A stretch of 54,171 bases of DNA. Origin: Acidobacteriota bacterium (GTDB lineage Bacteria > Acidobacteriota > Vicinamibacteria > Vicinamibacterales > SCN-69-37). Under the pieces are notes generated by a model. The model had not been told where the DNA came from. It saw only the letters and a list, made by a program, of their open reading frames with translations, and searched no databases. The stretch covers positions 1 to 54,171 of the forward strand of contig JABMNV010000058.1 of NCBI GenBank assembly GCA_013203475.1, read 5' to 3'. Shown here in pieces: positions 17,423 through 26,456 of this stretch (within the stretch, counting starts at the first letter, position 1; the number at the start of each line of letters is the position of its first letter). Both the position numbers and the translations under genes were made by a program.

Positions 17423-18037
17423 GTGATGCTCGCAGTCACCGTGGCGTCAGGCCATGCCCAAACCGTCGATGAGATCGTAGCCAAGCACTACGTCACCAAA
17501 GGCGGGCCGGAAAAATGGAAGTCGATACAAACACTGAAGATCACGGGCTCGGCCACAGGCCAGGGCTCCTTCACGATGGTCAGCATGTTCGACGGAACAA
17601 AGGCCTGGGCGATGAATCCGATGTCCGGGTCGGACGCGCTTCAGGAAGTGGTCGGCGTCGAGGGTGCAGCGATCAAGGACCAGGCTGAATTCGATGAGTC
17701 GATCCTTGACTACCGCGCCAAGGGGCACACCGTTGAGCTTGTCGGCATGGAAAGCGTTGGCGGCACACAGGCACATCACCTGAAAGTCATGCGGAAGGGC
17801 CAGGCGGTCCAGCACTACTACCTCGACGCGAACACCGGGCTCGCCTTGAAGATCACCACCGAGGCGGAAGCTGGTCTGGCTGTCGTTCAAGAGTTGTCCG
17901 ACTACAGGACCGTGGATGGCGTGCAGGTGGCGCACCTGGTTCGACTCACACAGAACGGGGCACTCGTCGGCGAACTTCGCATCGCCACAATCGAGTTCAA
18001 CGTGCCTATGGACGACGCCTGGTTCAAAGGCCGGTAG
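17423..18037 (+). CDS. Exported protein of outer-membrane-lipoprotein-sorting (LolA-like) type
   Basis: A protein of about 204 residues with a hydrophobic start MMLAVTVASGHAQT, then ending VPMDDAWFKGR. Its pattern (VAKHYVTKGGPEKWKSIQTL, HHLKVMRKGQ, HYYLDANTGLALK, MDDAWF) resembles acidobacterial periplasmic proteins of LolA/DUF4292 type that may carry lipids or lipoproteins. The available starts, GTG 17423 and ATG 17426, give a short signal peptide. The codons directly upstream, 17396-17422, read FSALAASAV and continue the hydrophobic signal, but no start codon lies between them and the TAG at 17393. The start region may be damaged. Confidence 0.68.
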   Translation: MMLAVTVASGHAQTVDEIVAKHYVTKGGPEKWKSIQTLKITGSATGQGSFTMVSMFDGTKAWAMNPMSGSDALQEVVGVEGAAIKDQAEFDESILDYRAKGHTVELVGMESVGGTQAHHLKVMRKGQAVQHYYLDANTGLALKITTEAEAGLAVVQELSDYRTVDGVQVAHLVRLTQNGALVGELRIATIEFNVPMDDAWFKGR

Positions 18038-18142
18038 CGGAGACCACGGGAGATCGTGTCAAGAACGGCTCAGTCGGTGCGATGATGGTGCCGTGCGTGT
18101 CCGTTCGGCTCCAGGCCGACGGCGTTTCTCAGGAGAGTTTCG

Positions 18143-18571
18143 ATGTACGACGTGTGGCTCATGCTTCATTTCATCGGTCTGGCGCTTGGCGTCGGCACCG
18201 GATTCGCGATGTTCACATTGGGATTGGCGGCGGCCGATATGGCGCCTGCCGACCGAGGCGCGTTCATGCGACGCGCGTTTGCGCTGAGCCGGAACGCCAG
18301 CATCGGCCTGACACTGCTCGTCGTTTCGGGCGTTGGCCTGGTGATGAGTCTGGGCGTGTCAGCCGCGCTGGCATTGGGTGGACCGATGTTCCACATCAAG
18401 CTCACGCTCGTCGTCGTGATGATTGGCCTGTTCGGCTACATGCAGGTGCTGATCAAGAAGGCAAAATTACCGGATGGCGCCGCCAGCATGGCGCGCCTCC
18501 CGATGATCAGCCGTGTCATGCTGCTGCTCGGCATCGCAGTCATCATCTCAGCCGTGCTCGCATTTCACTAG
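18143..18571 (+). CDS. Small integral membrane protein (DUF2269/CopD-like, tentative)
   Basis: A 142-residue protein with four hydrophobic helices and a start MYDVWLMLHFIGLALGVGTG. The His in the first helix, the loop with FMRRAFALSRNASIGL and the helices LLVVSGVGLVM and FHIKLTLVVVMIGL resemble DUF2269 or CopD-like membrane proteins, whose role is not settled. An agagtttcg segment lies ahead of the ATG, but the ribosome site is weak. A large hairpin follows the stop. Function is unknown. Confidence 0.7.
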   Translation: MYDVWLMLHFIGLALGVGTGFAMFTLGLAAADMAPADRGAFMRRAFALSRNASIGLTLLVVSGVGLVMSLGVSAALALGGPMFHIKLTLVVVMIGLFGYMQVLIKKAKLPDGAASMARLPMISRVMLLLGIAVIISAVLAFH

Positions 18572-18576
18572 TAAAG

Positions 18577-18645
18577 AGGTGGGGAAGTGGGGAAGTGAGG
18601 AGTTGGGGAACTTCCCAATCTCCCCATCTCCCCACTTCCCCACCT
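18577..18645. terminator. Long GA-rich inverted repeat between convergent genes
   Basis: The outer arms aggtggggaagtgggga (18577-18593) and its exact complement (18629-18645) form 17 perfect base pairs. The inner part is imperfect and rich in ggggaagt repeats. It fills the gap between two convergent genes, so a bidirectional terminator is plausible, although no T-run is present. It may also be an intergenic repeat element. Confidence 0.7.
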
Positions 18646-18647
18646 AG

Positions 18648-19490
18648 CTATCTGCCTCGTCGCACGACCACCTTGAACCAGCCACTGTTGTCGTTGAACG
18701 AGCTGTCGTTCACGCCCAGGTACAGACGACCGTTGCCCGGCATCCTGATGGCCCGTGGAGCGGAGCCGATTGAGAACGGCTGTCCATTCTGCACTTTGCC
18801 GATCAAGCCGCCCACGGGCAGCGACGGTACGGGCAGTCCGCGGATGACCGCTCGGCGATTCCCGCCCGCAAACCCGTCGGCGGGCGCGACGTCATTCTGG
18901 CCCGGCCCGAACTTGATCTCCCCTGAAACCACGAAGGTCAGAAACTCTCCGGTACGCACCATGAGGTTGCCGTCGCTCCACGGCTGGTTGGCAAACACGG
19001 CAATTGACCCGTCTTCCATTGCCCCCGCCATGCCCGGCTGATCGCCGCTGCTGTTGGATCGGCCCTCGTCTCGTGGTCTGACCAGGTAGATTCGGGCCAC
19101 CTCTGACGCCGAGATCTCCCGCTCGCCGCGTCCGGTATTGAACCGCAGAATCAGTGGCGATGTGCCGCCAACGTCCACCCATTCGGTCAGTAAAGTGTCG
19201 CCATTCTTGAACACCACGAGGTGATCGAGCGCCGTCATGTCCCTGAACCACGACTGATCAACCCTGACGTTACCGCCAAAGTCGACCATGGCCACCTGGT
19301 CTTTCGGAATCATCCGGTCGCCACCGCGCACGGTGACTTCGAATCCGCCAGCCTTGAGGTCAACCAGCATGACCGGGAGCGTATCCCCTGAGCGGAGGGT
19401 CAGTGTGACCGACGCCTGGGCTGCCAATACGGTGCTGATTCCAGCCGCCACAACGATCGCACTCACGGCTAATTTCCAACGAATAGACAT
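18648..19490 (-). CDS. Exported protein with C-terminal LecA/PA-IL-like sugar-binding-style domain
   Basis: A 280-residue protein with a signal peptide (AIVVAAGISTVLAAQA). The N-terminal part has short beta-rich repeats (LRSGDTLPVMLVDL, MIPKDQVAMVDFGG, VVFKNGDTLLTEW) like proteins that bind small barrels. The C-terminal part, from about LPVGGLIGKV to LYLGVNDSSFNDNSGWFKVV, has the GxLIGKI...GxNDxxxxDNSGxF pattern of PA-IL-like (LecA) galactose-binding domains. The ligand is unknown. It is read away from the cupin gene; the two start within about 60 bp of one another, so they share a control region. Confidence 0.72.
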   Translation of the reverse strand: MSIRWKLAVSAIVVAAGISTVLAAQASVTLTLRSGDTLPVMLVDLKAGGFEVTVRGGDRMIPKDQVAMVDFGGNVRVDQSWFRDMTALDHLVVFKNGDTLLTEWVDVGGTSPLILRFNTGRGEREISASEVARIYLVRPRDEGRSNSSGDQPGMAGAMEDGSIAVFANQPWSDGNLMVRTGEFLTFVVSGEIKFGPGQNDVAPADGFAGGNRRAVIRGLPVPSLPVGGLIGKVQNGQPFSIGSAPRAIRMPGNGRLYLGVNDSSFNDNSGWFKVVVRRGR

Positions 19491-19550
19491 ATGTTCTCCT
19501 TCCGAAAACGATCTACAGGTATTCTAATCACTGCAAAAGGGAGGGCCAAC

Positions 19551-19916
19551 GTGCAAAAAGTGACGTTTTACCGCTGGAATGACATGCCGAAGGAGAATTT
19601 GACACCTCTTCTGGACCGTCGGCTGATTACGGGCGACCGGATGATGCTGGCCCATGTCTACTTGAAGAAGGGCTGCGTGGTGCCCCGGCATCACCACGAA
19701 AACGAGCAGCTGACTTATGTGCTCGAAGGGGCCCTCCACTTCTGGATCGGTGAGGATGAGTCGGAAGAAATCACCATCCGTTCCGGGGAAGTGCTCCATA
19801 TTCCGTCGAACGTCTGGCACAAGGCCGAGGCGCTTGAGGACACGCTTGATGTGGACATCTTCAGTCCGCCTCGCGCCGACTGGCTCGCCAAGACTGATGA
19901 CTACCTGAGGAAATAG
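19551..19916 (+). CDS. Cupin-domain protein
   Basis: A small single-cupin protein of 121 residues. The two cupin motifs are visible: PRHHHENEQLTYVLEG with the metal His/Glu set, and GEVLHIPSNVWHKAEA with the third His. I chose the GTG at 19551 because a gggagg ribosome site lies 6-11 bp before it; a longer frame begins at 19491 but its start has no such site. The SDR gene begins 2 bp after the stop, so the two are an operon pair. Substrate unknown; related cupins bind metals and small organic acids. Confidence 0.82.
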   Translation: MQKVTFYRWNDMPKENLTPLLDRRLITGDRMMLAHVYLKKGCVVPRHHHENEQLTYVLEGALHFWIGEDESEEITIRSGEVLHIPSNVWHKAEALEDTLDVDIFSPPRADWLAKTDDYLRK

Positions 19917-19918
19917 CC

Positions 19919-20707
19919 ATGGATCTGGGCCTTCGTGATCGTGTGGCCGTGGTCGCGGCCGGCAGCAAGGGACTGGGTCGTGCGGTGGCCGGAGCATTGG
20001 TTGCCGAAGGCGCGAAGGTGGTGCTCTGCGCGCGGGGGCAGGAGGCTCTCGCCCAGGCGTGTCGGGAGTTGACTGATGCCGGGGGACGATGCCACACCGT
20101 GGTGGCGGACGTCGCCTTGCCCTCTGATGTGGCCAGAGTGATTGACGAGGCCCAGCGGGTGTTCGGACCCGTCGAGATTCTGGTGACCAACTCGGGCGGC
20201 CCGAAGGCCGGTCGCTTTGAGACCCTGACCCCGGAAGACTGGGACGCGGCCACGCGCGTGTTGCTGACGAGCGTCGTGAATTTTGTTCACGCGGTCCTGC
20301 CCTCGATGCGTGTGAACAAGTGGGGACGCATTCTCAATGTGACCTCGATTGCGGCCAAACAGCCCGTTGACGGCCTGATGCTCAGCAATAGCCTGAGAGC
20401 GGGAGTCACGGCGTTTGCCAGGACGCTGGCCAGTGAAGTGGCCGCTGAGGGGATCACGGTCAATAACCTCATGCCGGGTTACACGCGAACCGAGCGCGTT
20501 GTGGATTTGGCCGACCAGATGGCCGCCGCGTCGGGCACCACGCCCGCAGAGATTGTCACCCGCTGGGAGGCTGAAATCCCGATGCGAAGACTGGGCGAAC
20601 CTCACGAGTTCGGGGCATTGGCCGCGTTTCTCGCCTCAGACCAAGCGGCGTATATCACCGGGCAGTCGATCGCCGTCGATGGGGGCTGGATTCGTGGCAC
20701 GTTCTAG
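19919..20707 (+). CDS. Short-chain dehydrogenase/reductase-like protein lacking the Tyr/Lys pair
   Basis: A 262-residue Rossmann-fold SDR. The cofactor motif AAGSKGLG and the NSGG segment are present. Ser143 (VTSIAAKQP) is in place, but the usual Tyr-x3-Lys is Ser156-x3-Arg160 (LSNSLRAG). This belongs to an SDR subgroup with KQP...LSN that lacks the classic catalytic pair, so either catalysis differs or the protein has another role. The C-terminal AYITGQSIAVDGGW is normal. It lies 2 bp after the cupin gene, suggesting a shared pathway. NADPH use and substrate are unknown. Confidence 0.85.
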   Translation: MDLGLRDRVAVVAAGSKGLGRAVAGALVAEGAKVVLCARGQEALAQACRELTDAGGRCHTVVADVALPSDVARVIDEAQRVFGPVEILVTNSGGPKAGRFETLTPEDWDAATRVLLTSVVNFVHAVLPSMRVNKWGRILNVTSIAAKQPVDGLMLSNSLRAGVTAFARTLASEVAAEGITVNNLMPGYTRTERVVDLADQMAAASGTTPAEIVTRWEAEIPMRRLGEPHEFGALAAFLASDQAAYITGQSIAVDGGWIRGTF

Positions 20708-20755
20708 TCGTCAGCACTCCCATTCATCTTCTGTTACTCTTTTGCGCGGACGTTA

Positions 20756-21823
20756 TTGGTGTTACCTCTTGAACTTGCACTGAATATCACCCCGCGGGCT
20801 CGCTTGGACGTCGTTGACGTCAGAGCCCGCACGGCAGAGCTTCACGGCGATGCGCTGAACGGGTTTCGACGACACTTCTACGCATCTGAGCATTCCACCG
20901 CCGGGTTTCTGCCGCAGAGTCTGGCCGCTCGTCTGATTTCGCGATTCGGTGGCATCGGTCCCTACCTGGACGTGTTCCGTACCGTGTTCCCCGAGGGCGC
21001 CGGGTATCGGCACGACCAGTTCGAACTGCGCGATGAACTCGCTCCCGAGCAAAAGGCGATCGAGCCCACCAATGCTGATTCTCATCTCGCCTTCATGGGC
21101 GGCGGACTCCGCGCGTGTGTGACCGACGACGCGCTGCGCGAGGCGCCGGTATATTTTGTCGACTTCGACGGCGTCTACCGCGATGTGCCACGCAAACGTA
21201 TGGCGCGTGTTGTGGGCTTTAATCAGGAGGAAGTGGTGGCGCGGGCCACCATCAGCGTGCCGGTATCTGGCCATCCGATCGATGCCGTGAACTTACGTGA
21301 GGCACGGCTCGGACTGTTTGCTCAGGTGGAGGACCTCATCCAGTCGCACGGGGTTACCAAGGGATGCGTGCGTCTCGAACTGGCGACCAGCGAGCAGTTC
21401 GCCAGCCTGACCGTCAACGAATACGAAACGCTGTTGATGAAGCACGATCTGGCTGAGGTGCTGCAGAACCCCCTTCGATTCGCTGCAGAAAAGGTGCGCC
21501 ATGCGTGGAACGATCCACGTGCCGTGCCCGCCAAGGCGCTTGGCTACGCTCAATATGACCTCGTGCGGGCCCTCAATAAGTTGCTCGATTCCCTGGGACT
21601 GCACACCTCACGAGTAGAGCGACTCGTGGCGCGGAGCCTGGAGGCTCCGGCGTCCCGTTTCCTGCGCATGCGCCGCTCCGTTGACCTGATGGTGTCCGAT
21701 GCCAAGACCGAGGGCCGCGGTGAACTTGTCCAGGGACTCTACCAGTCGCCGATCCTGGTGCAGTGGCGTCCAGCGCGTGGCGAGACGCGCACGCTTGACG
21801 TCGCCCTGACGCGATTTCGGTGA
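20756..21823 (+). CDS. Conserved-looking hypothetical protein, 355 residues
   Basis: I do not recognise this gene. It can start at TTG 20756 or GTG 20759 without an obvious ribosome site. The product has no signal peptide or membrane segment. It mixes acidic and basic stretches and reads like a soluble alpha/beta protein: FLPQSLAARLISRFGGIG, LAFMGGGLRACVT, APVYFVDFDGVYRD, CVRLELATSEQFASL and SPILVQWRPARGETRTL. The central YFVDFDGVYRD segment has an Asp-x-Asp that could bind metal, but this is weak. Codon use is like its neighbours. The SEC-C gene follows after 12 bp and may be co-transcribed. Confidence 0.75.
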   Translation: MVLPLELALNITPRARLDVVDVRARTAELHGDALNGFRRHFYASEHSTAGFLPQSLAARLISRFGGIGPYLDVFRTVFPEGAGYRHDQFELRDELAPEQKAIEPTNADSHLAFMGGGLRACVTDDALREAPVYFVDFDGVYRDVPRKRMARVVGFNQEEVVARATISVPVSGHPIDAVNLREARLGLFAQVEDLIQSHGVTKGCVRLELATSEQFASLTVNEYETLLMKHDLAEVLQNPLRFAAEKVRHAWNDPRAVPAKALGYAQYDLVRALNKLLDSLGLHTSRVERLVARSLEAPASRFLRMRRSVDLMVSDAKTEGRGELVQGLYQSPILVQWRPARGETRTLDVALTRFR

Positions 21824-21835
21824 AAGGACACGTCT

Positions 21836-22075
21836 ATGGCCAACGCCGTTAAGATCGGTCGCAACGACGAGTGCACGTGCGGCAGTGGGAAAAAGTACAA
21901 GAAGTGCTGCGAGCTCAAGCAAGAACGCAGCGGTGGCACCGTGGCGATGCTGGTGCTCATCGGGGCGCTGGCGCTGGCCGGACTGTTGGCCGGGATTTCG
22001 ACCTTCTCGACTGATACCACCCACGCCGGACAACCCACCGGCGTCTGGTCAGCAGAGCACGGTCACTACCACTAA
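21836..22075 (+). CDS. SEC-C motif membrane protein
   Basis: A 79-residue protein with an N-terminal SEC-C zinc motif, [13 protein letters not shown], as found at the end of SecA and in stand-alone proteins, followed by one transmembrane helix ([19 protein letters not shown]). The motif together with the helix suggests a membrane-tethered zinc knuckle. The stop is followed by a short spacer and the converging argG end. Its partner is not known. Confidence 0.85.
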   Translation: MANAVKIGRNDECTCGSGKKYKKCCELKQERSGGTVAMLVLIGALALAGLLAGISTFSTDTTHAGQPTGVWSAEHGHYH

Positions 22076-22123
22076 CGGTCACTACCATTCAACGCAGCGC
22101 GGCCCGGGGCTCAACCCCGCGCC

Positions 22124-23650
<1,527 letters not shown>

Positions 23651-23652
23651 TT

Positions 23653-23805
23653 ATGCCATCTACACCCGATCACGACAGTCCCATCGAGTTCGAGCATCCA
23701 CGCGGAACATTTGCCATTGTGTTTATTTTTGGCGCCCTGTTCGCTCTGGGTTGGTTCGCCATGTATGTGTTCGAGTTCATGGCCCGCGGCGTACCCCAGC
23801 ACTAA
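23653..23805 (+). CDS. Cytochrome ba3-type oxidase subunit IIa-like small protein
   Basis: A 50-codon gene (ATG 23653, TAA 23803) just before subunit II, easily missed because it is short. It encodes one hydrophobic helix (TFAIVFIFGALFALGWFAMY) with a charged N-terminus and ends VPQH. Its position ahead of subunits II and I matches the small subunit IIa of Thermus-type ba3 oxidases, which packs on subunit II. The product runs MPSTPDHDSPIEFEHPRG then the helix. The homology is positional and structural; a profile search is needed. Confidence 0.7.
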   Translation: MPSTPDHDSPIEFEHPRGTFAIVFIFGALFALGWFAMYVFEFMARGVPQH

Positions 23806-23819
23806 CCGAGGAGTCATTC

Positions 23820-24299
23820 ATGAGCGTGAATGTGTATGAACGTATCTGGATGTGGGGGGCCGGGGGCCTGATCGTCCTGTTTCTGGCCGCCATTGGCATT
23901 ACCGCAGTGGCGCAGGCCGTGCAACCGCCCAGTCACATTGAGACCATCAACCCAGCGACGTTGGATGAACATCCTGAGTTTGGCGATCCACAGGTGGTGG
24001 TGGCCGAGGACGGCCGGGTCATTGTGTCGGTGGTGGCCGAGATGTTTCAGTTCCGACCCGATCCCATCGAGGTGCCCGTCAATACGCCGATTACGTTCCG
24101 CATCACGAGCGCAGATGTGGTGCACGGCTTTCAGATTGTCGGCACCAATGCGAACGCGATGGCCGTGCCCGGTTACGTCAGCCAGTTCACGGTGACGTTT
24201 GACAAGGCGGGCGACTACGACATCGCCTGCAACGAATACTGCGGCATGATGCATCACGTCATGGTCGGCAAAATCACGGTGAAGGGAGAACGTCCATGA
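23820..24299 (+). CDS. Cytochrome c oxidase subunit II (ba3 type, CuA-binding)
   Basis: Subunit II of a heme-copper oxidase, 159 residues from ATG 23820, starting after gaggag. An N-terminal anchor helix (GGLIVLFLAAIGITAVAQAV) is followed by a cupredoxin domain. The CuA ligands are His102 (VVHGFQ), Cys137, Cys141, His145 and Met148, with the motif CNEYCGMMHHVM. It overlaps the subunit I start by 4 bp (ATGA), so the two are translationally coupled. The short form without a heme-c domain is typical of the B family (ba3). Confidence 0.94.
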   Translation: MSVNVYERIWMWGAGGLIVLFLAAIGITAVAQAVQPPSHIETINPATLDEHPEFGDPQVVVAEDGRVIVSVVAEMFQFRPDPIEVPVNTPITFRITSADVVHGFQIVGTNANAMAVPGYVSQFTVTFDKAGDYDIACNEYCGMMHHVMVGKITVKGERP

Positions 24300-25936
24300 G
24301 TGCGCCCACTCCGTCGTTCGCCGGCACGCCACAGGCGCGCCTCGCCCTGAGTCACATCGGTGTGGCGATCGCCGCCTTCGCGGTGGCGGCGTGCATGGGC
24401 GTTTTGCAGGGCCTGTCGATCGCCGACGTTGAGTTCCCGATGCGGGACGAGTCGCTCTACTACATGTTCGTCACTGCGCACGGCGTCTTGATGGCACTGG
24501 TGTTTACGACGTTTTTCATCATGGGCCTTGGCTATACGCTCACCCAGGCTCAGTTGGGAAGAATCGTCGGCCAGAAAACCGCGTGGTTCGGATTTTGGTT
24601 GGCCCTGGTGGGAACCGTCGCCGCGGCGTACACGATTCTCATGGGCCAGAGCACCGTGCTCTACACGTTTTACCCGCCGCTACAGGCGCATCCGCTGTTT
24701 TATATCGGCGCCACGATGCTCGTGATCGGCTCATGGTTGTGGGGCGGCGTTGTGATTGCCAGTTTCCGGTCCTGGAAGCGCGACCATCCGGGCGCCCCAG
24801 CCCCGATGGCCGTCCACGGCATACTCGCCACCATCATCGTCTGGTACCTGGCCACCACTGGGCTCGCGATTGAAATGATCTTCATGCTCATCCCGTGGTC
24901 GCTGGGATGGGTTGAGACGATCGATCCCGTGATCGCCAGAACGCTGTTCTGGTGGTTCGGTCATCCGTTGGTGTATTTCTGGTTGTTACCGGCGTATGTG
25001 CTTTGGTACACCGTGATGCCGCGCATCGCCGGAGGACGACTGTTCAGCGACCGTCTGGCGCGCATGGTGTTTATCCTCTTTGTCGTGCTGTCGACGCCGG
25101 TCGGGTTCCACCATCAGTTCGCGGATCCCGGCATCAGTGCCAATTGGAAGTTCGTTCACACGATTACGACGTTCGCCATTCTGTTTCCGAGCTTCGTGAC
25201 CGCGTTCACCGTGATTGCCTCGCTGGAGATCGCCGGCCGACTCAAAGGCGCGAAGGGGCTGTTCGACTGGATTCCAACACTGCCCTGGAAGGACCCGTTC
25301 TTTCTGGCCATGGCGCTCGCCATGCTGTCGTTCACATTTGGTGGTTTCGGCGGCGCGATCAACGCGGCGTATGGCATGAACTCGATGGTGCACAACACGG
25401 CGTGGATCATGGGGCACTTCCACGTCACGCTGGGCACCACATCCGCGCTGACGTTTATGGGGGCGACGTACTGGCTGTTGCCCCGGTTGTTGGGGCGTGA
25501 CCTCAAGTTCAAGGGCCTCGCCGTCATTCAGCCGTGGTTGTGGTTCATCGGCATGGCCATTTTCAGCACCAGTTTCCACATTGCCGGCATCCGCGGATTG
25601 CCGCGTCGCGTCTTCAGTGCCTCTCTGGCCGGCGACCAGGGTGGGGCGTGGGCCGGGTTGGCGCAACTGGGCGCCATTGGCGGGGTCGTGCTGTTTCTGA
25701 GCGCCATCGCGTTCGTCGTAGTCGTGGTGGCGACGTGGACAGCCGGGCGGAAGATCGAGGCGCCCCCATTCGAGTTCGCCGTGCCGCTCGAACCCGTGAC
25801 CAGCGCGGGCCTCTGGGATCGGTTCGGTCTCTGGACCATCGTGGCCGTGATCATGGTGGCGCTGGCGTACGGATATCCGCTCATCAGCCTCTTCCTGACG
25901 CCTCGCTTTGGCTCACCACCATTCCAGCCATTCTGA
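24296..25936 (+). CDS. Cytochrome c oxidase subunit I (ba3/B type)
   Basis: A 546-residue heme-copper oxidase catalytic subunit with about 13 transmembrane helices. Conserved segments include WWFGHPLVYFWLLPAY, which holds the His-Tyr pair of the active site, HHQFADPG with the CuB histidines, and NTAWIMGHFHVTLG with heme ligands. The overall form is the B-type (ba3) family, associated with high-affinity oxygen use. No separate subunit III gene follows, as is usual for this type. Start ATGA is shared with the subunit II stop. Confidence 0.95.
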   Translation: MSAPTPSFAGTPQARLALSHIGVAIAAFAVAACMGVLQGLSIADVEFPMRDESLYYMFVTAHGVLMALVFTTFFIMGLGYTLTQAQLGRIVGQKTAWFGFWLALVGTVAAAYTILMGQSTVLYTFYPPLQAHPLFYIGATMLVIGSWLWGGVVIASFRSWKRDHPGAPAPMAVHGILATIIVWYLATTGLAIEMIFMLIPWSLGWVETIDPVIARTLFWWFGHPLVYFWLLPAYVLWYTVMPRIAGGRLFSDRLARMVFILFVVLSTPVGFHHQFADPGISANWKFVHTITTFAILFPSFVTAFTVIASLEIAGRLKGAKGLFDWIPTLPWKDPFFLAMALAMLSFTFGGFGGAINAAYGMNSMVHNTAWIMGHFHVTLGTTSALTFMGATYWLLPRLLGRDLKFKGLAVIQPWLWFIGMAIFSTSFHIAGIRGLPRRVFSASLAGDQGGAWAGLAQLGAIGGVVLFLSAIAFVVVVVATWTAGRKIEAPPFEFAVPLEPVTSAGLWDRFGLWTIVAVIMVALAYGYPLISLFLTPRFGSPPFQPF

Positions 25937-26032
25937 TGGTCTTGACCGACCTCGGTGTTGCCTGTGACCCACTGCGGCCACTAGAAATGGGTGTCCGCCT
26001 TCGTGCAGGACACTGGTGCTAGACTGCGACGT

Positions 26033-26381
26033 ATGCGGGCCCACCACAATGAACGCGAGTTGGCGGAGTTCATCCGGACCGGCGCTGAGCGTCGTCCCGA
26101 CCAGGCCTTCGGCGAGTACTACACGGGCAAGAGCGCGTCCTGCGCCTTGGGCGCCGCCTACGAAGCGATGTATCGGCTTGCCTGCCGATCCAGGCAAGTC
26201 GCATCCGACGCGCGATCTTGACTGGTTCTTCGACTGCCTCGACCGCGTCAAGCCGTGCCGCTTCGATGGCTGCAAGAAGCGAATTTCTCTCGACGCACTC
26301 CTGGTGCATCTCAACGACGATCATCGGTGGTCGCGTGAAGAGATTGCCGTATGGCTCGAGTCTCAGACGGTTAGCGCGTAG
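26033..26381 (+). pseudogene. Frameshifted small conserved-looking gene
   Basis: The first frame from ATG 26033 reads ELAEFIRTGAERRPDQAFGE then SCALGAAYEAMYR. The second frame continues LPADPGKSHPTRDLDWFFDC then GCKKRISLDALLVHLNDDHR and WSREEIAVWLE. The two join if one extra base near 26177-26190 is removed, giving about 115 residues. It looks like a small acidobacterial hypothetical with a Cys pair and an HLNDDH motif. The break lies at an 8-bp stem hairpin (cttgcctg / caggcaag), a natural indel site. Function unknown. Confidence 0.65.
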
Positions 26382-26456
26382 CGCCCTGCGACCATCTGTC
26401 CGCCAAGAGTTCCCTGTCGGTTTTTCGGTGGCGCCTCTTCGTGGCACAAGCCCACA

